Notes: generated by a model not told the origin, from the letters alone. 64,000 nucleotides of DNA from Mucilaginibacter robiniae (GCF_012849215.1 NZ_CP051682.1:1-64000), one strand, 5' to 3'. Shown: positions 44,384 to 54,817, counted from the stretch's first letter. Numbers and translations are program-made.

Positions 44384-45279
44384 TGGTTAGAATGGATAAG
44401 GTGATTGATTTCATCAAACAACGGTTCAGGGTACGAATGGTTTACCGCTGCTGCATTATGGGCTAAATGGGCAGCTTTTCTAGTTCCGAAAAGCACGCAT
44501 TTAACAGCTGGCTTTCGTTGAGCATATCCAATCATGATTTCACGAAGTGAGGTATCTTCTAAACCATAAGCTGGCAGTAGTTGACGAATTTTTATTAGTA
44601 TAGCCGGGCTAATAACATTGAGGGGCAAGAAAACCTGATTAGCAATAACCGGAATATTATTTTGCTGACACAGATTTAGTATGACTGCTGAACCAGGAAC
44701 ACAGTAAGAAACAGGCGTTTCCACCAGTTGTACCTGACCGCTGTGAATACCTGCACTTACCACTTGCTCATCGCCAGATGATATACCAGTTAGCTGTGCC
44801 ATACCTTTTTCTCGGATGCGCTCCAACGCGCGCCAGCTTTCGTCGGGTACGTAATCGCCAGCAAGTGGTTCATGCAAAACAAACGCTCCTACATTATCAG
44901 TTTTGAGCCTTTTTAGGCTTCTATGTAGCGAACATTCTAAATACTGAGGCGAAAAGTTTTTCTGCGGTACTATTTTCTGCAGTACTTTTTTGCCAATTTG
45001 ATTTAAAGGCGACATAAATGCAGGCAAGGCCAGATGACGAAAACCTGCTTTGGTAACAATAAAAAAGTAATTTTTCAGCTCCTGATCCTGAGTAGCTCGG
45101 GCAATTAACCGCTCTGCATCGCCTGATCCATAAGTATCAGCCGTGTCAATAAGGTTTACTTGGAGTTCAAAGGCTTTACGAAAAAGCGCATGAGCCTCAT
45201 TTAAGGAAATAGCAGAGCCCAAAGAGGCTATATGACTTGTTCCTAAGCCTGCATTTCCAAATGCAGTAAAATTTTTCAT
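44380..45279 (-). CDS. Aldo/keto reductase
   Basis: 299 aa. Family signs: NLIDTADTYGSGDAE (conserved D and Y), FIVTKAGF (K), and AFVLHEPLAGD (H); the cofactor region near the C-terminus is present. It likely uses NAD(P)H. The stop overlaps the ATG of the GMC oxidoreductase gene by four bases, so a joint pathway (reduction and oxidation of a sugar or polyol) is plausible. Substrate unknown. It is preceded by a 263-base gap. Confidence 0.9.
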   Translation of the reverse strand: MKNFTAFGNAGLGTSHIASLGSAISLNEAHALFRKAFELQVNLIDTADTYGSGDAERLIARATQDQELKNYFFIVTKAGFRHLALPAFMSPLNQIGKKVLQKIVPQKNFSPQYLECSLHRSLKRLKTDNVGAFVLHEPLAGDYVPDESWRALERIREKGMAQLTGISSGDEQVVSAGIHSGQVQLVETPVSYCVPGSAVILNLCQQNNIPVIANQVFLPLNVISPAILIKIRQLLPAYGLEDTSLREIMIGYAQRKPAVKCVLFGTRKAAHLAHNAAAVNHSYPEPLFDEINHLIHSNQ

Positions 45280-45542
45280 TAGTAATAAAGGTTATAATTG
45301 GTTTGTTCTCCTTAATCAACTATCATCATCTAATAGTCAACTACTTAAATAACTGGTATATACAATGCTGCTTAATACTATAACTAATATAATCAAGATC
45401 AGCTTTGGTTCATAAAATAACAGAGAGAAAACTTGAGCGGAGATCTCCTGAAGCAAAAATTCTGTAGTTCCTAAATACGTGCTTTTTTAAAGTTTATTTT
45501 CAAACAAAATCGCCTATTAAACTTGATAAAGATTGCATGCTC

Positions 45543-46631
45543 TTAAGTTTTCAGGTTTAACTTTAAACCGTTTAACAACTTGTTACTATCAAAGTCTCCG
45601 TTATCATCTGCAAGAATATAGCTTGCATCATCCGGATACGAATGCCAAAAATTTCCCGGAACTACTTTAGTTCCGCGTGATATCAAAGTTGGTTTATAAG
45701 AGAATGAACTTTTACTGCTAATTAACAAGTCTGCATGAATCATGTGTAATACAGATTCGACAGGCCCCATATCTAAGCAGAAATGCAAGTTCTCGTATTG
45801 TCTAAATTCAGGAAAATCACTCTCCTCCCCTTGCGAAAATACATAGACATCAATCTTCTTATCTGTTTTTAGCGTATCAAGTACCTGGTTTAAAATAGAA
45901 ACATAATAATCGTTATTTAACCAACGCATTTCTAAGTTGGCATTAGCTGTATTTTCTTCAATAACAATATCGCCTCGGCGGATATGTACAGCGATGTTAA
46001 AATGATCCGGATTATAGATTAGCTGGTCATTGTTGCGAGACTTGGCTTTAAAAAATTTATCAGAAATCAGTTTTGTGGTATCACACTGGCGAGTGTATCC
46101 TTGATCTAATTCTAGCTCAAATAAAGTATTTGGCTCTTTATAAGATGAAATTATATCTTGTATCAACTTTACCTCATCTGGTTTATCAGGATTAAACCAA
46201 GGTAATTTCACCTTCCGGATTGCTTTGTTTCGATATAAAGATAAGGCATGTATTTCTCCTTCACCGAAGCCAAAAAATGAATCCCACTTTTTAGTAGAAA
46301 AAGGATAATAAGCATAATTCAGGTTAAAGTAATCAGCAAAGTATAAGCCTGTATTCCAGTTTGCCAGCTGATGACCAATACCAGCTCCGTAATTTGGAGC
46401 CTGAGCTAAATACTGCTGCTTTTGAATTTCACCGCTCTTAACTGCAGTATCGTTTTTATGAGTTATGTAGTGCCAGTACGATTTGTATAATTTAAAACGC
46501 CAGCTGTTATTTAATGTATTTTCTACTATCTTAGAGTTTATCTTACGTCTTAATCTACCCCATTTTGATTTAGTCTTGTAAAAATGACTATCAATCAAAG
46601 CATCATTATGAGGTAAAACAACATTTTTCAT
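45543..46631 (-). CDS. Fucosyltransferase-like glycosyltransferase
   Basis: 362 aa, soluble. The HIRRGD motif (about residues 217-222) is the GDP-fucose pyrophosphate-binding signature of alpha-1,2/alpha-1,6 fucosyltransferases; upstream GAGIGHQLANWNTGLYFA resembles the first motif of these families, and KSSFSYKPTLIS the third. The protein probably adds fucose or a similar sugar to the polysaccharide repeat. It is between the AKR and beta-helix genes with 263- and 334-base spacers. The exact linkage family is uncertain. Confidence 0.75.
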   Translation of the reverse strand: MKNVVLPHNDALIDSHFYKTKSKWGRLRRKINSKIVENTLNNSWRFKLYKSYWHYITHKNDTAVKSGEIQKQQYLAQAPNYGAGIGHQLANWNTGLYFADYFNLNYAYYPFSTKKWDSFFGFGEGEIHALSLYRNKAIRKVKLPWFNPDKPDEVKLIQDIISSYKEPNTLFELELDQGYTRQCDTTKLISDKFFKAKSRNNDQLIYNPDHFNIAVHIRRGDIVIEENTANANLEMRWLNNDYYVSILNQVLDTLKTDKKIDVYVFSQGEESDFPEFRQYENLHFCLDMGPVESVLHMIHADLLISSKSSFSYKPTLISRGTKVVPGNFWHSYPDDASYILADDNGDFDSNKLLNGLKLNLKT

Positions 46632-46965
46632 AAAGGCAATAATTTTAATTAGAACTAATTTAAATCAAAAAATAACTAACTAATGAGCAACGTTAAAATT
46701 GTTCATGAATTGCACATCTTAGTTATATATCTACTTAGCTTAACAGCTAAGCGTAATTGTATTGTAAATTGTTGATTATACAGGCTTTAACTTTATTTTC
46801 GAACTAAATACCTTAAGAGATAATAAGTTATCATTGGTATTTCTAAACGCTTCTTGTGGTAAGCTAAGCGTACAAATGTGTATTAATATTTAACAAGGCA
46901 GCAATGCTTCTCAACATATAATTGCTAGCTAAGTTAAATCCACAGCTATAAATTACTATATCAAA
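46632..46965. other. 334-base AT-rich spacer
   Basis: No gene visible. It holds a small hairpin CTTAGCT-TAAC-AGCTAAG at 46734-46751, and the decamer GCTAAGCGTA occurs twice (near 46746 and 46863). It must contain the promoter of the fucosyltransferase-like gene. Confidence 0.45.
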
Positions 46966-48405
46966 TCACAGTTTTACCCCATTTGCTGTATTATCAATTG
47001 CTTTTAAGCCGACTAGTTTTACACCATTAGTAAAGAATGGATATACCTTTTGTTTATGGTAACTAACTATATTATGTGTGAAGGTTACATAATTAGTAGT
47101 GATAAAAAATCCATATTCGGTATTTTTACTCATCCCTATTTCATCATTATAACTTAAAATGTTATTAGCTACTGTAAGTAACTGATTAACTTGCGGCGTT
47201 GCAGCATAAGTTGACAGAGCCGTTCTTTTATCCTTACCGGCTTTACTAAAGATAAAATGATTACCACTTACAGTAATTTGGTAGTTAACTGCAGTACTCG
47301 TAATATCTATACCTTTAGAGGATGGATTTTGTATATTGTTACGTTCAATAGATAAATTGAGCGGATTGTTCCCAAAAACAGCAATTGCTACGTATGTCCC
47401 TTTAATTGTGTTATTACGTGTAATACTGTTATTACTGATGTGTGATGACGGTGGCGGAGAGGTGACATTTGACATAATACCGGTTGCTGTCAGTTCATTA
47501 TCAATAATAGTATTATCAGCTATCAGTATATGATGATTTCCACCTGATTCAATACAATAGGTTTGAGCATCTTCAATAATATTACCTGTAACTTTCGAGT
47601 TATATCCTACACAGGATATTCCCATTCCATCAACGCGTTCTTTAATACTTTTTCCTGTACCTTTTATTTTATTAGCAGCAATGGTGGTACCATCCATATA
47701 TCTAAAATCTTCAATGCCCATACGCCCGGCATTGATAATGGTGTTTTGTATTAACGAAACATCTTTTGATGCACAAGCAGCATTATTACCGGTACCAGTT
47801 AAAGCATTTTGATGAGCATTAATAATTGAATTGCCTTTAACTAAAGTACCAGATGCACCATTTTCGGCATATACAATGCCGCAGGTTTTTAGCTTATTAC
47901 TCAGGATATTGTTTTTTGACGATTGTGGGCCGGTAATCCATACAGCTTCCATACCGGCTTTACCATAAGGTTGATTTAAATTGAAAGTGCAATTACTCAC
48001 TGTAATGTTTACAGCATCTTTAATTAATACCACAGCATCCAGCCATCCGGTTAAATGAAACCCATTTGTTGCCTTGAAAGTGACGTTCTTGATTACGCTA
48101 TTACTAACATTTTGAAACTTTAAAAAAGTGCCATTGGCAAGCAAATAACCCGACATGTTATTACCATTTACTAATGTTCCGCCTGTAATATTTACGCCAC
48201 TAGGTACAATTAGTGTTCTGTTAATGATTAGCGTGCCGGTTAATACCAGATCTTTTCCTTTGTCTAACTGAGCTTGTAAAGCATCTGTATCATCAACACC
48301 ATTTGAAGCGATTGCTGCATACGCTGGTTGCAGCGCCATGAAAAACAAACTCACCAGCAAAGCGGAACGTAAACGCTTCCACATCACAACTAAGCAGACA
48401 TTCAT
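46966..48405 (-). CDS. Secreted right-handed parallel beta-helix protein
   Basis: 479 aa. A Sec signal peptide ends near AYAAIA (cleavage at about residue 31); the better start may be the second ATG at 48384 (MWKRLRSALLV). The mature protein has beta-helix repeats of the N-x-I type. It shares GMEAVWITGP, INAHQNAL/INAYANAL-like and NAGRMGIED blocks with the lipoprotein at 38410-39963, so they are paralogues, one lipid-anchored and one free. A role in trimming or epimerising the locus polysaccharide is inferred from position. No catalytic residues were identified. Confidence 0.85.
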   Translation of the reverse strand: MNVCLVVMWKRLRSALLVSLFFMALQPAYAAIASNGVDDTDALQAQLDKGKDLVLTGTLIINRTLIVPSGVNITGGTLVNGNNMSGYLLANGTFLKFQNVSNSVIKNVTFKATNGFHLTGWLDAVVLIKDAVNITVSNCTFNLNQPYGKAGMEAVWITGPQSSKNNILSNKLKTCGIVYAENGASGTLVKGNSIINAHQNALTGTGNNAACASKDVSLIQNTIINAGRMGIEDFRYMDGTTIAANKIKGTGKSIKERVDGMGISCVGYNSKVTGNIIEDAQTYCIESGGNHHILIADNTIIDNELTATGIMSNVTSPPPSSHISNNSITRNNTIKGTYVAIAVFGNNPLNLSIERNNIQNPSSKGIDITSTAVNYQITVSGNHFIFSKAGKDKRTALSTYAATPQVNQLLTVANNILSYNDEIGMSKNTEYGFFITTNYVTFTHNIVSYHKQKVYPFFTNGVKLVGLKAIDNTANGVKL

Positions 48406-48460
48406 TTTTTCTGTATGTAAAAATTGCTCAGATAACTATAGATTTTAAATACTGTGGCTG

Positions 48461-49426
48461 CTACAAAAATCTGTTTTTCAGATAAGCAAGAATGCCATAA
48501 ATGTTATTTTCACGAAGCAACCGAATAGCCCGTTGTCCAGAATGACTATAAAAATGATTAAAAGTGTATTTGTCAGCTTCTCTATTTACTTCAACCTTGT
48601 CAGGATGCACTAATGGAAATACCATAGTTTCATTCTTAACGCTGGTTTTGGTAGAATCTTTCAAAAAATAATGGGTAGCCTGATCAAAAAAGCCCATATT
48701 AACTACCAAGTTCTGGTTAGGTGTTATACATAATCCGCCACTTTTCCATATAGAATAATAAAAATGGAAATCCCATACACTGCTGCTTTCTCTATTAGCT
48801 TTGTACAAAGATTTTATCCAATGATTTTTTTCTTTAGTTGAATTAAACACGTAATCGAGCTTACCACTCTTAATTTCTGCTGTAGATTCACTAATGTTCG
48901 CTCTGAATATTTGCCAGCTCCTTCTCCAGGTTGCCCATCCCCATGATGCTGGATAATGTGAAAAATAATAACTTGCATTTCCACGCTTTCTTCCACCTTG
49001 AAAATTGTTACCACCAATAAACTTTACCACGTCACTATCTTTATACTTTTCCAATAACTCCTCGCAAAATGGAAAAAAGGACAAATTAGGTACACAGTCA
49101 TCTTCCAGGATCATTCCGGCCTCCACATGTTCAAAAAACCACGAAATAGCCGAACTTACAGCAGGGCCACATCCTAGATTTTTATCTCTGAACAATGTTT
49201 TAAGTTCACAATCCCAATCGATTTGTTCAATAATATTTCTGGTTTCACGGCAGGTTTCAACATCACTACTATTGTCTGGCCGAGGGCCATCAGCAGCAAC
49301 ATATAAGTATTTAGGTTTAATCTTTTTTATTTCATTAAACACTTTCTGTGTTAAACCAACTCTATTGAAAATCAAGAATAAAACAGGCGTTTGAAAAGGC
49401 TTATTTTGAGCACTTGTGTACTGCAT
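48461..49426 (-). CDS. GT-A type glycosyltransferase (GT2-like)
   Basis: 321 aa. Begins with TPVLFLIFNRVGLTQKV and has a nucleotide-sugar motif LEDDCVPN (about residues 115-122) and SWGWATW (around 165-171). It resembles the glycosyltransferases annotated as HlpA-like or nucleotide-diphospho-sugar transferases. The protein at 50200-51120 shares the EDD and SWGWATW motifs, so the two belong to the same family. It probably adds one sugar of the repeat unit; donor and acceptor unknown. It is followed by the beta-helix gene after 55 bases. Confidence 0.85.
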   Translation of the reverse strand: MQYTSAQNKPFQTPVLFLIFNRVGLTQKVFNEIKKIKPKYLYVAADGPRPDNSSDVETCRETRNIIEQIDWDCELKTLFRDKNLGCGPAVSSAISWFFEHVEAGMILEDDCVPNLSFFPFCEELLEKYKDSDVVKFIGGNNFQGGRKRGNASYYFSHYPASWGWATWRRSWQIFRANISESTAEIKSGKLDYVFNSTKEKNHWIKSLYKANRESSSVWDFHFYYSIWKSGGLCITPNQNLVVNMGFFDQATHYFLKDSTKTSVKNETMVFPLVHPDKVEVNREADKYTFNHFYSHSGQRAIRLLRENNIYGILAYLKNRFL

Positions 49427-49654
49427 AATGTAATTTTAGCTCTTATAGCTATGAAGCTAGCTATATGTTGGTTGGAAATTATTTTATAAAGTATTAGGAA
49501 AAAGAGGTAATGAATAATGCTTTTATCCGAAGTAGTGTATAGTAAAATACTCTGTTATATTGGGCGTTATATTAAGGAAGTTAAAAAGATATTTATGGTA
49601 CGAACTTAAACATTTTTTGATTTTTATTTAGTATTTTATTCAAAGCAAAATGGT

Positions 49655-50203
49655 TCATGAATGAAAATAAGTGGAAGTTAAAACTGTAATATGTTCATTC
49701 TTATTTTCAAGTGAAGGAAAGCGTTCAGTTATTTTTTTGGCTGGGTTTCCACCGTATATAGAGTATGCTTCTACATCTTTGGTTACTACAGAACCAGCTG
49801 CAATAATGCTGCCTGTACCAATTTTAACACCACTCATAATAATTACACCATATCCTACCCACACATCATCTTCTATTACAACCTTTTCATTAAGCCCTTT
49901 CCAATTGTAATCTTTATCTCTTATCTGTGATGCCAATCTGATTGGTACTCCTACTTCATGAAAATTATGGTCATAGCGGCCAACCAGTGCTACTTTATTA
50001 CCTAAAATCACATCATTACCAATTTTACAATTGGTTTCAATCTGCGAATCTCTACCTATATAAAAGTTTCTGCCTGTTATAATGTTATCCTTCGCCCATA
50101 ACCTTACCCTGGCACCGGCATGAAAATTTTGGCCTAAGTTGTAATTTCTCCATTTTACTTTTACTAAGTACAAGTCACGGAGCTTTTTAAGGAACTTAAT
50201 CAT
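49655..50203 (-). CDS. Left-handed beta-helix acyltransferase
   Basis: 182 aa. Hexapeptide repeats (for example [15 protein letters not shown] and [21 protein letters not shown]) define a trimeric left-handed beta-helix, most likely a WcaF/CatB-type O-acetyltransferase using acetyl-CoA. The conserved DVWVGYG and AGSVVTKDV blocks are present. The gene's start overlaps the stop of the upstream glycosyltransferase gene by four bases (ATGA), so both act in the same step order. It likely acetylates the polysaccharide repeat. Substrate unknown. Confidence 0.9.
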   Translation of the reverse strand: MIKFLKKLRDLYLVKVKWRNYNLGQNFHAGARVRLWAKDNIITGRNFYIGRDSQIETNCKIGNDVILGNKVALVGRYDHNFHEVGVPIRLASQIRDKDYNWKGLNEKVVIEDDVWVGYGVIIMSGVKIGTGSIIAAGSVVTKDVEAYSIYGGNPAKKITERFPSLENKNEHITVLTSTYFHS

Positions 50204-51120
50204 AAGCTATTCTTAACTTTTAATATTAAGGTTTCTACTTTAGATATAATACGCGCTCTGAGCCCCATCTTTAACGAAAATTTTTCATGATAGTAAGGAT
50301 GTATAGCTACGGCATCAGGCAATTGAAACTCAAGCGAATGTTCGGTATCTAATAAGGGTCTATAGCGCCGGTCTGATCCATTTGTATGAGTTGCTGAATT
50401 ATCAAATCCGTTATTATAAACTTTAGATCTAACCGGATACAAAGTAAGTCCTTTAACTTTATATTGATAATAAAACCATCGGATAGCCCATGAATCCAGT
50501 AAGCCATTCATTTGATTACGCAACATTTTGTTCAAGTCTGACCCACCCTTAGCAAAAGCCCTTTGCCGGCGCTTATCTCGCCTGAAAGAATCATAATCTT
50601 TTACTTTCCAGTCCACATCGCTCCATTTGTTTTTCCAGGTTGCCCACCCCCATGACCATCCACGCTCTAAAAAATAAGCATCCGAATTTTCATAGGTACA
50701 TTCACCTAAATCAAATGAATAACCTGATATTGAAAATACCGAAGCTGAATTTCTGTATTTATTTAAGGCTTGATTCATGAACGTTAAAAAGTTGGGTGTT
50801 GTTAATAAATCATCTTCAAGAACAATTACTTCATTATGGTTTTCCAGAACTTCAGTAACACCTTGTATTATAGAGTTTGCCAAGCCTTTATTTACTTCTG
50901 CTTCTTTAATCGTAATACTTTTGAATCCCGATACATCTTTCAGGAATTCTCGAACACTTTTTACTTGTTCCCGATCCGAATCATTCTTGGCGCCATCGGA
51001 AAAAATATAAAGGTTTGACTCTTTAGCCAAAACATTTTTCTTTAAAGCCTCTATGGATTGCTTTAAAGGCTCTAATCTCTTATATGTAAAAACTAAAACT
51101 GGTGCAAGGTTCATAATCAT
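50200..51120 (-). CDS. GT-A type glycosyltransferase
   Basis: 306 aa. N-terminal [18 protein letters not shown], nucleotide-sugar motif VLEDDLL (about residues 98-104), and [14 protein letters not shown] near 168. Same family as the gene at 48461-49426. It probably adds one sugar to the lipid-linked repeat. Overlaps the downstream acyltransferase gene by four bases. It is 161 bases downstream of the GT4 gene, so a promoter may lie between. Confidence 0.85.
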   Translation of the reverse strand: MIMNLAPVLVFTYKRLEPLKQSIEALKKNVLAKESNLYIFSDGAKNDSDREQVKSVREFLKDVSGFKSITIKEAEVNKGLANSIIQGVTEVLENHNEVIVLEDDLLTTPNFLTFMNQALNKYRNSASVFSISGYSFDLGECTYENSDAYFLERGWSWGWATWKNKWSDVDWKVKDYDSFRRDKRRQRAFAKGGSDLNKMLRNQMNGLLDSWAIRWFYYQYKVKGLTLYPVRSKVYNNGFDNSATHTNGSDRRYRPLLDTEHSLEFQLPDAVAIHPYYHEKFSLKMGLRARIISKVETLILKVKNSL

Positions 51121-51281
51121 ATATTTTAAGGTTCGCGTACTTATATTGCTGAGTGTTAGTTGATAGTTAATATATACTTATGATTAACAGCTGCTAGTTT
51201 TCCAAACAAGCAACTATCAGAATTATTTAAAAGCCATATACGGATAATAATTTTTCACTTCCTAGAAAAAAGGTACTACTG

Positions 51282-52493
51282 CTAGTTTAAATAGGATTGC
51301 TGAACAATATGCTTAATCTTGTTCTCCCATGTTTGCTTCAATGCAAAAGCATTGGCAGCCTTACTCATAGATGTTACTAAAGCAGGTTCATTATATAACG
51401 TTAATATAGCTTTATTTAGTTCATTGATTGCTTCTTCAGGTGTATCACAAGAGCATCTAAATCCGGTCTCATCATTAACAATAATGCCTTGTCCATGCAA
51501 ATTTAAGGTAACTACAGGCATACCATAAGCCATGGCTTCAATCAACTGAGCCGGACAGGAATCTCTCAGGGAAGTAAAAAAGAATACATCACAATCTGCA
51601 TAAAAGCCTTTTACATGCTCAAACGGTACCTTTCCCTTCCAAAAAACGGTATTTTGCAATCCTTTCTCTTCAATTGACTTTAACAATGAGTCTCTTTGTT
51701 CACCATCACCAACAATGGTTAGTGTGATACCGGGATAAGATTTTAACTTCTCCATTACTTCCAACAAAACTAACACACCTTTTCGGGGCATCATTCGGCC
51801 TACCCACAAGAGATTGAGTTTGCCGGGCTGTGTAACTTTATGTTGAAATTGACTTGGAAAAAAGGTTGATGGCAGAGCAGCATCTAATGTATAATGTACA
51901 GGTGAAGAACTGATCTTTTTAACCATAGTAGCGGTGTCATGATTAGAAACCCAAACGGCTGATGCTTTATTCAGCATACTTTTGCAAGCTGGATTGTATT
52001 TCATTAGAAACGCTGAAACCTTTTCACGCTTTTCTTCAGCCCCCCAACCTGATTCAAAATACTTTTTAAAACTTACTGGCGATTGCTGCCCACCACCAGC
52101 AGGCCCGAAAACAAATGGTACCGGAAGCTTATACATGAATGAACCCAACTGCACACTACCCCAAGTAACATGGTGAGCTATATCAAATGCCATTTGCGTG
52201 TGTAATGCTTTGGCTGCCTTGTAGGCAAACCATTGCCACATAATATAGTATAGATACATGCTCGCCTGAGATTTGGCGTATAACTTTTCAGCTCCAAATG
52301 GTAATTGAACATAGTGGAAAAACAAGTTATCAGGTACATTAACCTTTTCAATATTCGCTTTTCCTTCTATACGGGTAAAGCAATGTACTTCTAAACCTTG
52401 TTTAGCCAAACCAGTAGCCCAGTTCCAGCCATTACCCGGTTCAGATCCTTGAGTTGGGTCGCAAGCAAATGCAGATAAAAGAACTTTTTTCAT
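51282..52493 (-). CDS. GT4 family glycosyltransferase
   Basis: 403 aa from the ATG at 52493 (MKKVLLSAFACDP, conserved start). GT-B fold: acceptor half with FGPAGGGQ near 135 and donor half with LWVGRMMPRKG, DVFFFTSLRDSCPAQLIEAMAYGMPVV (EX7E region). A longer frame to 52526 only adds 11 non-conserved residues and is rejected. It retains configuration as usual for GT4. It lies 94 bases from the GT2 gene upstream and 161 from the next one downstream. Donor unknown. Confidence 0.9.
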   Translation of the reverse strand: MKKVLLSAFACDPTQGSEPGNGWNWATGLAKQGLEVHCFTRIEGKANIEKVNVPDNLFFHYVQLPFGAEKLYAKSQASMYLYYIMWQWFAYKAAKALHTQMAFDIAHHVTWGSVQLGSFMYKLPVPFVFGPAGGGQQSPVSFKKYFESGWGAEEKREKVSAFLMKYNPACKSMLNKASAVWVSNHDTATMVKKISSSPVHYTLDAALPSTFFPSQFQHKVTQPGKLNLLWVGRMMPRKGVLVLLEVMEKLKSYPGITLTIVGDGEQRDSLLKSIEEKGLQNTVFWKGKVPFEHVKGFYADCDVFFFTSLRDSCPAQLIEAMAYGMPVVTLNLHGQGIIVNDETGFRCSCDTPEEAINELNKAILTLYNEPALVTSMSKAANAFALKQTWENKIKHIVQQSYLN

Positions 52494-52587
52494 TTGTAGA
52501 GATGTATGGATATAAGGTGTGCGCAATACTTCTGATTACTTTAAGCAGTATCACCTCTTTACCTCATATCCAATAATGCTTTGCTGA

Positions 52588-53430
52588 TTACTTTATTATA
52601 CCCGGCATTAATAAGCGCAGGTGAATAGTAAAAAAATGTTTTATGGCAACTAACAAACCAAAATGCCTTTTTTCATAAACGAAAAATTCATTTGGAGGGC
52701 CGTAGCTCAAAGGAGAATACAAGTTATTGATCCTGTCTTTTAATTTTACCTGGGGTAAGCGCCATTTTGGTAAAGCATCGTTTCTTTCACAATTTCCTAT
52801 AAAATTGCCTGTCGTGTAGGATCTTATACCCTCGCTCCGTGCTCGTAACCCATAATCATGATCTCCTATGGCATGTGTAAACTTCCAGTCTAAATTTCCT
52901 ACTTCATTATAAACAAATTTTGGTATCAAAACACAGTTACCATGAATGATATCACATTCTACTATGTTTACATCCGGATAGTTCATTACAGGTCTGTTAC
53001 GTTGCAGTTTCCCGCCGCCATAAGTAAGTACACCGGCTTCCAAAGGAGATTCTATACAGCCGCAAATGATTGCTTTATCTTGTGTTTCCTTTGCAGCAGA
53101 TAATAGTTCCAGAATGGCATTTTCGTAGATGTTGGTATCATCATTCAGCCACAAATAAAAGTCGTTCTTTTCATTAGCTTTTGCTGCTGCTTCCCAAGCT
53201 GTGTACATGCCTCTGTTCCAGAATAAATTACCATCGCCTTGAATGGTGGTCACCATCGGAAACTGTTTTTGAACAGCAGCGCCGGTTCCATCTGTAGAGC
53301 CATCATCTACCAGATATACTTGAATTGTATAATCCTGATTAAGGCCTTTTTGATTGAACAACAAGTTTAAACAGTCAAGCGTTTTCTCTTTCCTGTTATG
53401 GCATGTCATTAAAACAGCAATGTGTGGCAT
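52588..53430 (-). CDS. GT2 family glycosyltransferase
   Basis: 280 aa from the ATG at 53430 (MPHIAVLMTCHNRKE). GT-A signs: VDDGSTDGTG (about 37-46), NLFWNRGM and LWLNDDTNI (DXD, about 95-103). It resembles rhamnosyl- or galactofuranosyl-transferases of EPS loci. The upstream frame to 53478 is not conserved and is rejected. It follows the polymerase-like gene after 59 bases. It probably extends the lipid-linked repeat unit. Confidence 0.9.
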   Translation of the reverse strand: MPHIAVLMTCHNRKEKTLDCLNLLFNQKGLNQDYTIQVYLVDDGSTDGTGAAVQKQFPMVTTIQGDGNLFWNRGMYTAWEAAAKANEKNDFYLWLNDDTNIYENAILELLSAAKETQDKAIICGCIESPLEAGVLTYGGGKLQRNRPVMNYPDVNIVECDIIHGNCVLIPKFVYNEVGNLDWKFTHAIGDHDYGLRARSEGIRSYTTGNFIGNCERNDALPKWRLPQVKLKDRINNLYSPLSYGPPNEFFVYEKRHFGLLVAIKHFFTIHLRLLMPGIIK

Positions 53431-53489
53431 AGCGAATATTATATATGTAAGTAATTGTATTATAAAGTAATAGAACAACTAAGCTGATA

Positions 53490-54815
53490 TTATTCAGCCA
53501 ATGTTGTATCCTGGTATTTATTGTTAATAAGTGTTGAACTTTGCAGATACAAGTCTAAGTTGCGATAGCGTTTATCAAAAATCCCCAATATCCAATTTTC
53601 CATTTCTGCATCATCCATCTCGCGGAATGCTTGAGAAATACACATCCCAATCATTATCCACAAGTATAGATAAGATAAATCAAATGCGCTGAAATCCTCA
53701 ACCCATCCATAGGCCCAGCGAAATGCAACGCAAACACCTAGTATTCTCATGATGGTATTGTTACTCCTGGCAACGGCTAGAAAAGATGCCCAGAAATACA
53801 CCAAAAATGATAAAACAACGCCGACTACCCCCGTCCATGTAAATGTATTTAAAATGGCAACCTCGTTATAGGGTCGCTCCATTTTACCCGTTTTTAAAAC
53901 TTCCATAGCATACTCGCCAAAAGAAGCTGATTCATTACCTCGTGCAGGAGTACGCCCCAACCATATATAGCTATATTTTACAGCCGAAGACAATACTTCT
54001 TCATACAAAAAGGTTCTTGTGTCGGTTGTTAAATTAGCTTCTTCGGTTCCTCCACCTTCAACTACGGAAGTTGTAGTATAGTCACCTTTAATGTATTCAT
54101 CCATTTTAAATACATTAAACTTCCCGCTTACAGCTAAACAAAAAAGTACTATCGGAACAATTAGAAGTAACCATCTAGTCAAACCTAAAAACCTAATCCA
54201 TATAGTATTTCTAAATAGGTAAACAAAGCTTAACAGCAAAGCTGATGAAAATTTAATGACGTTGCTTCTGGCATCAAGAGCACTGAAAATCACTATTATT
54301 GTTAATACAAAACTAATGATCTTCCATTTTTTGCTAAGCACCGGAAAGAATAGCAAGAAGAACCCTATAGGTACCAAATATCTGCCAAAGGCATCGGGAT
54401 AGGCAATAATAGGCAGGAACAATATAAAAGCAGGAAGTGCATACTTTAACCAAGTACTAAATATGCTTTGTACCAACTCTTTATTGGTGGCAACATATAC
54501 GACTAACGGTGTTAGTAGTAACATTGCATTACCTACTAAATTCTTCCATTCCCAGTAATTATCGGCCACAAACATACCTCGAACAATACAGATGGCATTC
54601 CAGACTAAGTACAACACCAAAAATTTGGTATTACGGTTATTCTGTGTATCGTAATACTTTTTCTTTGCTTTAACGACAGCAATTATCAAAGCCAAATTGA
54701 TAGCCCACCATACAAACGTGCCGCCAAGTTCAAACCTACTCCATTGATTTATGGAGTTGACTGTAACCAGCAACATTAAAAAATTAATAATCTTTCCTGA
54801 ATCGGGCTTTACCAT
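53490..54815 (-). CDS. Polymerase-like multi-spanning membrane protein (Wzy candidate 2)
   Basis: 441 aa, about 10-11 membrane helices with a periplasmic loop around residues 225-300. It resembles O-antigen/EPS polymerases, but such proteins vary so much that the call rests on topology and position. It is clearly related to the gene at 55576-56862: both contain LTTDTRTFLYEEVL, PARGNE and a NEVAILN/NEAAILN block at matching places. The gap to the upstream acyltransferase gene is two bases. It likely polymerises or ligates repeat units at the periplasmic face. Confidence 0.72.
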   Translation of the reverse strand: MVKPDSGKIINFLMLLVTVNSINQWSRFELGGTFVWWAINLALIIAVVKAKKKYYDTQNNRNTKFLVLYLVWNAICIVRGMFVADNYWEWKNLVGNAMLLLTPLVVYVATNKELVQSIFSTWLKYALPAFILFLPIIAYPDAFGRYLVPIGFFLLFFPVLSKKWKIISFVLTIIVIFSALDARSNVIKFSSALLLSFVYLFRNTIWIRFLGLTRWLLLIVPIVLFCLAVSGKFNVFKMDEYIKGDYTTTSVVEGGGTEEANLTTDTRTFLYEEVLSSAVKYSYIWLGRTPARGNESASFGEYAMEVLKTGKMERPYNEVAILNTFTWTGVVGVVLSFLVYFWASFLAVARSNNTIMRILGVCVAFRWAYGWVEDFSAFDLSYLYLWIMIGMCISQAFREMDDAEMENWILGIFDKRYRNLDLYLQSSTLINNKYQDTTLAE

Positions 54816-54817
54816 TT

